NCBI GenBank assembly: GCA_021292165.1
Contig: CM037877.1
Location: forward strand, 81,623,691 to 81,687,690
DNA length: 64,000 nt
From: Shinisaurus crocodilurus
Taxonomy: Eukaryota; Chordata; Lepidosauria; Squamata; Shinisauridae
Direction of reading: 5' to 3'
The notes below the pieces were generated by a model. That model worked only from the letters and a program-made list of their open reading frames with translations, was not told the DNA's origin and ran no database searches. The position numbers were made by a program, and so were the translations under genes. Positions 34,936-43,699 of the stretch are shown here, piece after piece. Each line of letters begins with the position of its first letter. Position 1 is the stretch's first letter.

Positions 34936-35699
34936 TTGGGGCAAGCTGATCTATATGAATATTGTCATTTCTCAGTATTCTCTCTCTTTTATCATGCTGT
35001 GAATGTTCACAACCAGAACATGTCAAAGAAGCAGAAGGTAAGGAATCATACAGGAGTACCATCATTCATGGAAACAGCTATACTTGCTGGATTTCTGCCT
35101 GCCATGGAATTATTGAAGGCACAAAGTCTCTGTCAGGAAAGAAGTGGGAAGTTAATTTGAAATATTATTTCAGGTGAGATTCAAAGATCACACAAAGACT
35201 ACAGGCAAAAGAGGCTATATTGTTAAATATGGAGACTGCACACTGGAAAGCTGAGTGAGAAAGGCTGAAAGAAGAAGACTCAGGTGCCAAGGACAAAAAA
35301 GAAGTGGACAGGTACCTGAATGAATTATATATGGAGGATGTAGTGAAATGTGATCCTCAATAGAAGATTGAGAGACAATGCCTTATATGAAAAAGTGATA
35401 CTAAAATGCAAAAGGACTGAAACACAAGAAAGAGAAGATTGCACTAGTGAGTTTGTTATGACTGTTCTCTAATTTGTAGAAAATAAAAGAGTTATTGTTA
35501 AGGTGACCATATGTACTGGTTTTACCAGTACAGTACTGGTTTTTTGGACATTGTCCTGGTTAGTCATGAGATATAACCAGTACACTTTAGGACTACAAAA
35601 TCAAAAATTATTGATTTATCAAAAGATTGAGTACATCAAATCAATCCTTGATAAACCAGCCTAAATCAATTTTATTAATTTATCCAAGTTTTAGTTTTA

Positions 35700-36040
35700 T
35701 TTTACACGACGGTTCTCTTCGTTGGATCTCGGCAATACTTGGCATTCAGCACACACACTCTCACTATATTGTGGCCGCGGCGACTCTTCGATAATACTTC
35801 CGTGCAGTACATACAGTCCGACCGTGGGAACTCGATGATGACGTCATCACACAGAGCCCGCCAAAATTGACCAATTCGGTGTTAGCTTCGGACTATAAAA
35901 GGCCCTCCACAGCACAAAACAGGCACCAGTGATCTGGCATCTTCGGACCGTGACACTGGCCCTCAGAGCTCCACGCTCTCTCGGTTGCTCGAGCTTTTTG
36001 CTCTGCCGTTTTCACGGCACACCTCACTGCTTTGCCAGGA
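35700..36040 (+). promoter_or_regulatory. CRE + TATA promoter-like segment
   Basis: A CG-containing block carries the palindrome 'gatgatgacgtcatca', with a consensus CRE TGACGTCA at 35839-35846. A TATA box, 'gactataaaaggcc' (35892-35905), lies about 48 bases downstream. The spacing fits a pol II core promoter firing rightwards from about 35925. Origin unknown: an LTR, another transposon's promoter, or a captured host promoter. Confidence 0.5.
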
Positions 36041-36042
36041 CT

Positions 36043-36180
36043 AGGCTGACCATACGTACCAGTTTTAAAAGAGACAGTCTCATTTTTTTCATATGTCCTG
36101 ACCGTCCCTTCTTTTTAATATAAATATCAATTTTGTCCCATTTTTAGTAAACTATATATAGTTTTTAATTTTTTGTAAAA
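36043..36180 (+). mobile_element. Second copy of a 'tgaccatacgt' terminal segment
   Basis: 'aggctgaccatacgtaccag' followed by 'ttttaaaagagacagtc' resembles the left end at 35500 ('aaggtgaccatatgtactgg' and 'ttttaccagtacagt'). It is probably a related MITE copy; no matching right end was found nearby. Confidence 0.45.
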
Positions 36181-36199
36181 AACTGAACGCGGCTTGTTT

Positions 36200-37075
36200 A
36201 TTTCTCATAAGACTCTCCGCATTAAGAAACCTCGGGGGGGAGTGAGCCAAGCCCCATGCGGAGCTGCTCCCGTGCTTTCCTTAGCCCTTAGACAGGGCGA
36301 CTACTGACGTAGTCTAGAGCACCGTGTGAGCCACACCGAAGAAAGGGAACTTCACGGCGATGGGCCAGAGCCCAGAGCCGTTGTCGTCTTGCAGCGGGGT
36401 AGCCGCATCCCCCTGCGCAAGCCTGAAGGGGTAGAAATCAGGCAGGGGCACAGCGCCCTTTGCCCGCAGTTGGAGCCAGCTGCCGAGCGCCAGTAGCACC
36501 ATCCAGCCAGACAGGCCCTGCATTTCTCTGGCAGGCGCCGAACCCCGGGCAAGCAGGCGAGACAGCGGAGCTGACACATGGCTGGGTGGCAAGAGGCAGT
36601 GCGGGGACGGGACGGGACGGGCAGCAACGTGCCAGGCAGGAGCATGAAGACCTGGGCAGGCACCGAAGGGACACAGACCCCCCGCACGCTCTGTGGCAGG
36701 ACCACGCCAGGACGCGAGACGGGGGTCTGCTGGTGGTGGCGACGGTGGAGGCAGCTGAGAAGAGACCCACATGCACACTGAGCCTCTCTGCATGGCGGCG
36801 AGGGAGGGGACAGCAGCTCATTCACACAGGTCAGGGCATACATATTCATGCCCTGGTCAGCCAATTAGGACGGGACCTGAAGGAGGCGGGCCATGGAGGT
36901 TAGGGGCGAGCTTAGGAGGATCAGCCTTTTCTTAAAACGCTAAGAAGACTGGACGGGGAGAGCGAAGCCGTGCAGCTCGCACTAAGGAGGAGGCACAGTG
37001 TGTGGCAGGCAGCCGGACGAGCAGGCGAGCTCAGGGCACATCAGACTGCAGGCAAAGCTAAGACACGCTTGTCGC
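36200..37075. promoter_or_regulatory. CpG island over the SNED1-like first exon
   Basis: Dense undecayed CG dinucleotides (for example 'gggacgggacgggacgggca') contrast with the CpG-poor surroundings. The island covers the exon at 36323-36523 and extends about 550 bases upstream of its ATG, as expected for a vertebrate promoter. Long ORFs on both strands here are a by-product of GC richness. Confidence 0.75.
36323..36523 (-). CDS. SNED1: SNED1-like first coding exon (partial, possibly ectopic copy)
   Basis: From the ATG at 36523 the minus strand encodes 67 codons. First comes a signal peptide ('MQGLSGWMVLLALGSW', hydrophobic, cleavage near residue 23). Then follows 'AVPLPDFYPF', and at about residues 39-52 'DAATPLQDDNGSGL', then 'FPFFG'. 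This order of signal peptide, DFYPF, GDA.TP.QDD.GSGL and PFPFFG-like matches, from memory, the N-terminus of SNED1, a secreted extracellular-matrix glycoprotein (sushi, nidogen and EGF-like domains) just before its NIDO domain. The frame reaches TAG at 36314; the only nearby donor is ACG|gtgctc at 36322, a poor consensus. No NIDO exon 2 was found to the left. The exon lies inside the 35500-41185 insertion, so it may be a transposon-carried copy; a native locus cannot be excluded. An ATG further upstream at 36793 in the same frame is not needed. Confidence 0.72.
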
Positions 37076-37080
37076 TAGCG

Positions 37081-37206
37081 CAGCCGTTCTCAACCTCTGG
37101 ATGCATCGGACTACAACTCCCAGCATCCCCAACCAGCCAGCTGGCTGGGGGGGTGCTGGGAGTTGTAGTCCCACATATCTGGAGGGCACTAGGTTGGAGA
37201 AAGCTG
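37081..37206. mobile_element. hAT hairpin MITE, diverged cousin
   Basis: Ends 'cagccgttctcaacc' and 'ggttggagaaagctg' with arms 'ctacaactcccagcatcccc' and 'gggtgctgggagttgtagtc'. Same architecture as copies A-D but a different subfamily. It directly abuts the CpG island. Confidence 0.75.
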
Positions 37207-37317
37207 TAGTAAGGAGTTAGTTAGCCCTATTGAAGCCAATGGGAGTCACTTTCCAGTACAAACCCCTATCAGACCCCTCTGCAAGCCACTGAGTGCTCTT
37301 TCCTTCTGGATTAATAC

Positions 37318-37630
37318 ACTGACTAGGTTCAGACAACATGATAACCCACACTCAGGGTTGAGTATGGGTTGTCGTTGAACCGTGGGTTATCGTCTGAACC
37401 CAGCTGAGATAAGAAACCATGGTGAACAACCCACAGTTCACAGCCCAATAACAACCATGGGTTCTCTTTGTGGGTTGGTTGTAGTTAAGAAGCCATGGCT
37501 TGTTAGTGCAGGTGGGTTCAGACAACACGATAACCCACGTTTCAGCAACAACCCACGTTTCAGCAACAACCCACACTCAACCCATAGTCAACCCCTGAGT
37601 GTGGGTTATCATGTTGCCTGAACCCAGTCA
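37318..37630. mobile_element. Long foldback MITE, 'ggttcagacaacatgataac' ends
   Basis: The left end 'gactaggttcagacaacatg' followed by 'ataacccacactcaggg' is complementary to the right end '...ccctgagtgtgggttatcatgttgcctgaacccagtc'. Internal sub-copies of the same terminus at 37385-37404 and 37511-37540 make it a multi-armed palindrome. Two tandem 'acccacgtttcagcaaca' units lie at 37545-37575. Confidence 0.7.
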
Positions 37631-38028
37631 TTGCAGATAACCATCAGTCCCCACCATGGTCTTTAGGCCATTGTCCCCATGATCCACTCTGGCTGTGTGC
37701 AGGCCTAGCTGTGGGGTTACAGAGTGGCAAGGGAAAGGTGCTGTGTGTGTAGCCAGTGATAACTTCCTCCTTATTAGTACAGTACTAATTAATGGTAGTT
37801 CAGTACTAAATTTTGAAGTGCAGGCGCTCATCATTACAGTCCCAATGACCATACCCCAAGGACAACCCAAAATGCAGGCAGCTGTGTTGATCCATTATAG
37901 ATACCCCCAAAGAAAATCAGTCCATAGCATACTAGCTAATTTATTAGGATCAGCTGAAAAAAGTGCCAGAGCTCTGGGACCCAGTGTTCCCACTCCACTA
38001 CACCATGGCTTCTTTATCAGAGGGGAGG

Positions 38029-38170
38029 GGGCCATTGCTAAATGGCAGAGCACACATCTTGCGTGCAAAAGGTCCTGGGTTTCATCCCTGGTATCTCCAG
38101 GTGAGACTGGGAAAGACTCCTGTGTAAACCCCTGGAGAGCCACTTCCAGTCAGTGTGTAGGCAACAATGA
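38029..38170 (+). mobile_element. tRNA-derived SINE (second family), partial
   Basis: 'aaatggcagagcacacatcttgcgtgc' (A-box side), 'cctgggtttcatccctgg' (B box), then 'tctccaggtgagactgggaa', 'aacccctggagagcc' and 'caatgagctaga'. The tail is replaced by a hAT MITE fragment at about 38180-38222. Confidence 0.8.
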
Positions 38171-38628
38171 GCTAGATCAAGCGTGGGGAACCTATGACCC
38201 TCCAGATCTTGTTGGACTACTGTGAAGGATTGAGGCTTACCCAGGCTTGAGTTAGGTTGAAGCCTGAAGGCCCAAATATCTCCTGATGGGAGGGGGCATT
38301 TGTGACTTGGGGGGTGCCACAAGGGCAAGGGTCACCCCCCTAACACTGCTATTTGTTGCTCGGTGCCCTTGGTGGTGGTGGGGGGGGTGTTTTTCCCTGT
38401 CTAGGGCCTGAACATGTGCCTTGGAGGGGAGTCATGGGGCCAAGTGGGGGGGTCTGTGGGGCCCCCAATTAGTGTAGTGATGGGTAGAGGGAGATATGGC
38501 ATTGGGAGGAGGACTAGCCAGGTAAGGGGAACACAGCCCAGACACTTAATGGCTGCGCCTTGTTCCGGTCCTCCTCCTCGCACCCGCAGGTTTAGTGGTT
38601 GCCCTATCAGCCTGTCCTCAGGTCTCCG

Positions 38629-39180
38629 GATGCTGCTTCTAAATGCCAGATTGGTGCAAAATAAAACCTCCCTCATCCACGATTTAATAGTGGATGAGGC
38701 GGCTGATCTGGCATGCATTACCGAGACCTGGGTGGGAGAACAGGGAGGAGTTAGTCTCTCCCAGCTTTGCCCACCGGGGTACTTGGTGCAGCATCAGGGT
38801 AGACCTGAGGGGGAGGGGGGTTGCCGTGGTCTATAGGAATTCTATCTATCCAGGCTCCCTGTCTGTCTGATTACTGGTCTGGAGTGTTTGCACCTTTTGC
38901 TGGGCCAGCAGAACAGATATGGGATTCTGTTGGTGTACCGCCCACCCCACTGCTCAGCAGATTCCCTGATGGAGGTGATCTTGCTGGCGATGCTGAGGTC
39001 CCCCAGGCTGTTGGTCCTGGGGGATGTTAACATCCATGCTGAGGGCACCTTGTCTGGTTTGGCTCAGGAATTCATGGACTCCATGACAACCATGGGACTG
39101 TCCCAGCATGTCATCGGCCCAACACATGTAGCAGGGCACACTCTAGACCTGATTTTTTCAGCCGAGCATGGAGATGGTGA
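38629..39180 (+). pseudogene. L2 apurinic-type endonuclease domain, frameshifted
   Basis: Frame 38414-38836 gives 'MLLLNARLVQNKTSLIHDLI' then 'ITETWV', the start of the endonuclease fold. After a frameshift, 38888-39170 gives 'LVYRPPH', 'LLVLGDVNIHAEG' and 'GPTHVAGHTLDLIFSAEHGD'. The usual SDH motif that should follow is missing: the frame degenerates near 39185-39240, suggesting a deletion between the endonuclease and reverse transcriptase domains. Required for target nicking in intact L2 elements. Confidence 0.8.
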
Positions 39181-39329
39181 TCTGAAGGGGGGGGCTTTGA
39201 ATCAGTCCCCTTGTTATACGCTGGCCCCAGGGACATCATCGACCCATCTGATGCCCACTGCCATATATTCGCTAGGCACTTCCAGGAAAAAATCTCTTGC
39301 ATCCGCAGGGACTCAGACTCCAATGTTAT

Positions 39330-40125
39330 AGCAGTAGAATCAGGAGAGGTACCCAGAGCACAGCCTGGTCTAGTTATTTTGGATGAGTTTCAGTTGGTAC
39401 AGCTCGAGGATGTTGACAAAGTGCTTGGACGGGTTCGTGCAACCACGTCTGTTCTGGATCCTTGCCCCTCTTGGCTTATAAAAACTAGCAGGGAGGGAAT
39501 GGCCGGCTGGGCCAGAGAGGTGATCAATGCCTCCTTGCGAGAGGGAGTGATCCCATGCCACCTGAAACAGGCGGTGGTGAGACCACTCCTGAAGAAACCC
39601 TCTCTGGACCCAGAAGATCTTAACAACTTTAGGCTGGTGGCGAATGTTCCTTTCCTGGGCAAGGTCCTTGAGCGGGTGGTGGCCAACCAGCTCCAGGCAC
39701 TCTTGGATGAGACTGATTATCTGGATCCATTTCAGTCGGGGTTCAGGCCTGGTTTTGGCACGGAAACAGCTTTGGTCGCCCTGTATGATGACCTATGTCA
39801 GGAGAGAGACAGGGGGAGTGTGACCCTGTTGATACTCCTAGATCTCTCGGCGACTTTCGATACCATCAACCATGGTATCCTTTTGGAGTGGCTGTCTGAG
39901 TTGGGGGTGGCGGGCACTGCATTGCAGTGGTTCTGCTCCTACTTGGATGGCCAGCTCCAGAGGGTGGTGTTTGGGGAATGTTGCTCGGCCCTATGGACTC
40001 TCCAATATGGGGTTCCTCAGGGGTCGGTCTTATCCCCCATGCTATTTAACATCTACATGAAACCACTGAGTGGGGTCATCCAGAGTTTTGGAGTGCGTTG
40101 CCATCAGTACGCTGATGACACATAG
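39330..40125 (+). pseudogene. L2 reverse transcriptase, nonsense-truncated
   Basis: A long open frame with canonical non-LTR RT motifs: 'LLKKPSLDPEDLNNFRLVAN' then 'PFLGKVLERVV', motif A 'LLILLDLSATFDTINHGILL', motif B 'GVPQGSVLSPMLFNIYM', and motif C 'YADDT' directly followed by TAG at 40123-40125, where the family has a glutamine codon (CAG). The frame then continues openly to 40497. Reverse transcribes L2 RNA at the nicked target in intact elements. Confidence 0.9.
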
Positions 40126-40800
40126 CTCTATTTCTCCTTTTCATCTTCAGCAGGTGAGGCTGTGGATGTGCTGAACCGGTGCCTGGCTGCAACAATGGAC
40201 TGGATGAGGGCTAACAAACTGAGGCTCAATCCAGACAAGACTGAGATGCTGTTAGTGGGTGGTTCCTTTGACCGGATGGAGGGTGTTCAACCTGTTCTGG
40301 ATGGGGTTGCACTCCCCTTGAAGGAGCAGGTCCATTGCTTGGTGGTGCTCCTGGCTCAAGTGGCCTCAGTGGCAAGGAGTGCCTTCTACCAGCTTTGGCT
40401 GGTGGCCCAGCTATGCCCCTATCTGGACAGGGATAGCCTGGTCTCAGTAATCTATGCTCTGGCGATCTCTAAACTAGACTACTGCAATGCACTCTAAGTG
40501 GGGCTGCCTTTGAAGACTGTTCGGAAGCTGCAGCTTGTGCAAAATGCGGCAGCCAGGCTTATTGCAGGGACCGGAAGGTCCGAGCACATTACACCGGTTC
40601 TGGCCCGTTTGCACTGGCTGCCAATATGCTTCCGAGCTGAATTCAAGGTGCTGGTTCTAACATATAAAGCCCTACACGGCTTAGGACCACAATACCTGAC
40701 GGAACGTCTCATCTCTCCCAACCGCAATCTACCCGGACAATACGCTCAACATCTGGGGACCTCCTCCAACTGCCACCTCCAAGAGAGGCTCGGTTGGTAG
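40126..40800 (+). pseudogene. L2 ORF2 C-terminal region, second nonsense codon
   Basis: Continues the RT frame after the TAG: 'LYFSFSSSAGEAVDVLNRCL', 'MDWMRANKLRLNPDKTEMLL', then TAA at 40495-40497 where L2 relatives have tyrosine (CNALY). It goes on with 'RKLQLVQNAAARLIAGTGRS', 'LHWLPICFRAEFKVLVLTYK' and 'ALHGLGPQYL', to a stop at 40798. Typical L2 C-terminal signature. Confidence 0.88.
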
Positions 40801-41449
40801 CAACAAGGGGGAGGGCCTTCTCAGTGGTAGCCCCCCAATTATGGAATAAGCTCCCCACTGAGACCCGCCTGGCGCCAACCTTACTATCTTTTCGGCGCCA
40901 GGTTAAGACTTCCCTCTATGCCAAGGCATTCAATAGTTAAGAGCTCAAAATAGCACGGGCGGGGGGGATTGTCACCTGTAGACTTAGTTTTATTAACTTT
41001 TGGATTGTATTTTAAACTGTGCTTTTTAATTTGGTTTTTAATCTTTTTTTGTATGTTTTTATTGTTGTTTTTATGTACAAACTGTTGTGAACCGCCCAGA
41101 GAGCTTCGGCTGTGGGGCAGTATAGAAATTAAATAAATAAATAAATAAATGTCCTGGTTTTAAATTTGAAAAAAATGGTCACCTTAGTTATTGTTAATAT
41201 ACTGCAGTCTCTATGATTAATTAAACATGGTGTCAGAAGTCAGGACCATTCCACAGAGGTTCCTGTGAAGACATAGAACACTTGCATAGCTCCACAAAGG
41301 AGCAAGGCCTAAGATGGCAATGTTCCTCCACCAGAGGCTTTTGATTTCTGCAGGCCGGCTGGATGACCAGATTGGAAGCAGTGGTTTTCTTATTACAGAA
41401 CTTCCACAAAAACGAATGCAGAAGGAGAGATCCAGGTATGCTCCCTAAT

Positions 41450-41850
41450 GTATGCCATGGGGCCACAAGCAAAGCGGATATTTAATTCCTTTGCATTTGC
41501 TGCTGAAGGACACAAGAATAATTACCTCCTACTCCTGGGGAAATTTGATGAGTATTCTGTGCCAAAGAGAAACTTTATCCATGAGAGGGACAGCTTTCAC
41601 CAAGGGAATCAGAACCCAGGGGAATCTGTGAGGCCTATATCAGATGGCTGCATGAGAAAGGAAATGACTGTGAGTTTGGGGGTAGCAGAAATGAAACTAT
41701 CAGGGATAAACTAGTAGAGGGCATTTTAGGCAAAGATTTATTCCAGAGACTGCAGATGGAAACTGCCCTTACTTTGGAAAGAGCAGTACAGATTGTAAGA
41801 AATTCAGAACTGGTCAACATCAGGCCCAGGCTGAGGGAACCTTAAAGGGA
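41450..41850 (+). pseudogene. Gypsy gag-like fragment
   Basis: Frame 41448-41640 contains 'FDEYSVPKRNFIHERDSFHQ' and 'GNQNPGESV'; a shifted frame continues 'IRWLHEKGNDCEFGGSRNET' and 'IRDKLVEGILG...LQ'. The HER.xFHxRxQxPGES and IRDxLVxGI pattern is typical of Gypsy-family gag/capsid. One frameshift near 41630. Confidence 0.75.
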
Positions 41851-42179
41851 TCCCAGTAAATAGCCAAGAGGGCTATTTCTTCCTCCCATGAGAGGAAGAA
41901 ATGGCAGCAGCCAGACTGGGCACACCATATCCAAAAACAAAATCAATCCACCCAAATACCAAAGAAGAGCCCTAGACCTACATATTGTGGAAAAGGACAT
42001 GCACAAAGAGAATAATGCCCTGCAAAGACTGCTACAAATGCAAGAAGACATTGTCACTCAAAGTGTGTCACTCAAAGAATGACAGAAGTTGCAAAACAAG
42101 ACAAAGTTGAAAGACATTCTTTTGAGGACCTGTCACATGTTTAGACAACTCTACTGGTCCATGGGAGATGTCACTACAA

Positions 42180-42260
42180 ATTAATGGCATCTTAGTGAGA
42201 TTCAAAATTTATACTGGAGCTGACTTAAGGGTGATTCCTGAGTTTGTCTACAGGAGTTTT
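42180..42260 (+). pseudogene. Gypsy aspartic protease fragment with altered catalytic site
   Basis: Translation gives 'INGILVRFKIYTGADLRVIP' followed by 'EFVY'. Family members have DTGA at the active site; here the catalytic aspartate is replaced by tyrosine (YTGA), so the enzyme would be inactive even without the surrounding stops. Confidence 0.7.
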
Positions 42261-42639
42261 TACAACCCACCCTGTCTCTAGCAAGCTTCCACAATCCTTG
42301 CTGGCCATGAAGGACAAAATCTAAATTGTGCAGAATACTTCATAGCTAGAACTCAAAACAAAGGCAAAGATTAGGGCTTTGTGGTATATGTTTGCTTTGT
42401 ATTCAGACAAACAAACTTCTGAGCAAAGCACAGCCAAAACAATGGCCTTGATGCACCACCTAGAAGAACTCTCTGCAGAGCCTTTCAAAGGGATAGGAAC
42501 TTTGGAGACTGCACCAATAAAGATAAGGCTCAAGAAAGGAGCTCCAATGCAATCCATATGGTCAGAGCAATATCAATTCTGTGACTTCCCAAGGTAAAAG
42601 CCAAATTAGATAGGATGGTTTGATGCAGGGTCATAGAAC

Positions 42640-43440
42640 CAATCACAGAACCCATTGAGTGGTGTACACCAATGGTGTCAGTTCCCAAAAAGGATGGCAT
42701 GGTACATATGTGTGGATTTGAAACAGCTGCTAAATTGTAAACTGTAAGAAGAGAAAAATAAAGCTGTAAGAAGAGAAAAATACATCCTTCTCATCATGGA
42801 TGATATTCTTACACAGCTAGTCGGTGCTTGTGATTTCCACTGCTTGATGCTGCCAGTGGATTCAGGCAGATCTGGCTGGATCCAGACAATGCCAAATTAA
42901 CCACATTCATCACACCATTTGGGAGATATTTCTTTTACAGATACTCCTTCAGGATTTCTAGTACCCCAGAGTTGTCCCAAAGAGAAATGATAGAGCTGTT
43001 GCAATACCTGGATGGTGTGGCTATTTACATGTATGGCATCTTAGTTCATGGCCGTACTGAGGAAGAACAAACAAGAGAGTGGCCAAAGTCTTAGCAACTA
43101 TAAAAGCTGCCAGTTTAAAACTGAATGAAAGCAAGTGCCTCCTGTGCCAGGAGACGCTCACATATCTGGGTCATCACATAGACAAACATGATGTGAGCCA
43201 GGTTCCTAAGAAGGTGAGAGCTCTTTCAGGAATTAGCAGCCCAGAATCCATTGTAGAACTGAAAAGGTACTTGGGCATGACACTGAATACTGTATGTGCA
43301 GATTTCTACCAAACTTTGCAGAAATACTACATCTTTTAAATAAACTGCTAAGGGCAAATACCACTTGGTATTGGGGTCCAAAACAAGATGAAGCCTTCAC
43401 ACAGGTAAAACAGCTGTTAAACAGAGGCACCAATATTTGC
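42640..43440 (+). pseudogene. Gypsy reverse transcriptase and RNase H start, broken
   Basis: Pieces in several frames: 'EWCTPMVSVPKKDGMVHMCG' (about 42655), 'YLDGVAIYMYGILVHGRTEE' (about 43005; family YLDD is here YLDG), 'LKLNESKCLLCQETLTYLGH' (about 43113), 'ELKRYLGM', and 'WGPKQDEAFTQVKQLL' (about 43370). Both the catalytic change and the frameshifts mark it as dead. Confidence 0.8.
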
Positions 43441-43518
43441 ATTTTATGATATCAACTGACATACCACTGTAAATGCTATTACTAGCACTACAGGTTAGGA
43501 GGAATGTTACTTCATAAG

Positions 43519-43666
43519 TCATAGGATCATAGAGTTGGAAGGGGCCTACAAGGTCATCGAGTCCAACCCCCTGCTCAATGCAGGAAACTAGAGGAGGGGT
43601 CTCCCATCCAAGTAATAACCAGGCCTGACCCTGCTTAGCTTTCTACGCTCAGACAAGCTGAGCCAG
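43519..43666 (-). mobile_element. 5S-rRNA-like-headed SINE with CR1-like tail
   Basis: Same structure as 20128-20283: 'ggtctcccatccaagtaata' followed by 'accaggcctgaccctgcttagctttc' is a 5S-like head read in reverse, and 'catagagttggaaggggcct' is the reverse of the CR1-like tail. Its insertion interrupts the Gypsy RNase H region. Confidence 0.72.
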
Positions 43667-43699
43667 CATGAGCCACAGGCAGGACCTGTTCTGTTCTGG

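Larger units (their letters stand above)
38225..41149 (+). mobile_element. L2-clade LINE, long copy
   Basis: An approximately 2.9-kb element with a G-rich leader, an endonuclease region, a reverse transcriptase region and the diagnostic 3' end 'accgcccagagagcttcggc' followed by '(aaat)n' at 41130-41149. Endonuclease motifs are visible in separate frames (38629-39180). Two nonsense codons and at least one deletion make it dead but fairly young. The 5' boundary is uncertain. Confidence 0.85.
35500..41185. mobile_element. TIR element with 10-bp target duplication, carrying host and repeat cargo
   Basis: The left end reads 'aaggtgaccat' and the right end 'atggtcacctt', an exact 11-bp inverted pair. 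It is flanked by the exact direct repeat agttattgtt (35490-35499 and 41186-41195). Next to each end are motifs of the 'tactggtttt/tcctggtttt' type. A 10-bp duplication is longer than those of hAT (8), mariner (TA) or Harbinger (3); Mutator-like elements give 9-11, so that superfamily is an inference. The insertion holds a CRE/TATA segment, the SNED1-like exon, MITEs, a SINE and an L2. 'tgtcctggtt' at both 35552-35561 and 41150-41159 leaves open that a short MITE was split by a further 5.6-kb insertion. Confidence 0.7.
35165..41228 (+). mobile_element. Ty3/Gypsy apparent 5' LTR, split by a nested insertion
   Basis: If 35490 and 41186 are rejoined, the sequence reads polyadenylation signal (aataaa at about 35483), then 'atatactgcagtctctatg', then 'attaattaaaca' followed by 'tggtgtcagaagtcagg' at 41229, a typical LTR terminus (CA) plus Gypsy-type primer-binding site. 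The gag-like sequence then follows in the same orientation. The 5' limit of the LTR is uncertain. Everything from 35500 to 41185 is later insertion. Confidence 0.55.
41229..43515 (+). mobile_element. Ty3/Gypsy retrotransposon body, decayed
   Basis: Primer-binding-like 'tggtgtcagaagtcagg' is followed by gag-, protease-, RT- and RNase H-like segments in order on the plus strand with many frameshifts and stops. RNase H-like coding text ('cattttatgatatcaactga') is broken off by a SINE-like insertion at 43519. Integrase and the 3' LTR were not found. Confidence 0.75.

Noticed and set aside
36352..36903. Long overlapping ORFs on both strands in the CpG island (up to 170 codons)
   Set aside because: They follow from high GC and absence of stop-rich AT. 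Only the frame from 36523 to 36323 carries recognisable protein sequence; the upstream extension of that frame to 36793 adds no conserved residues.
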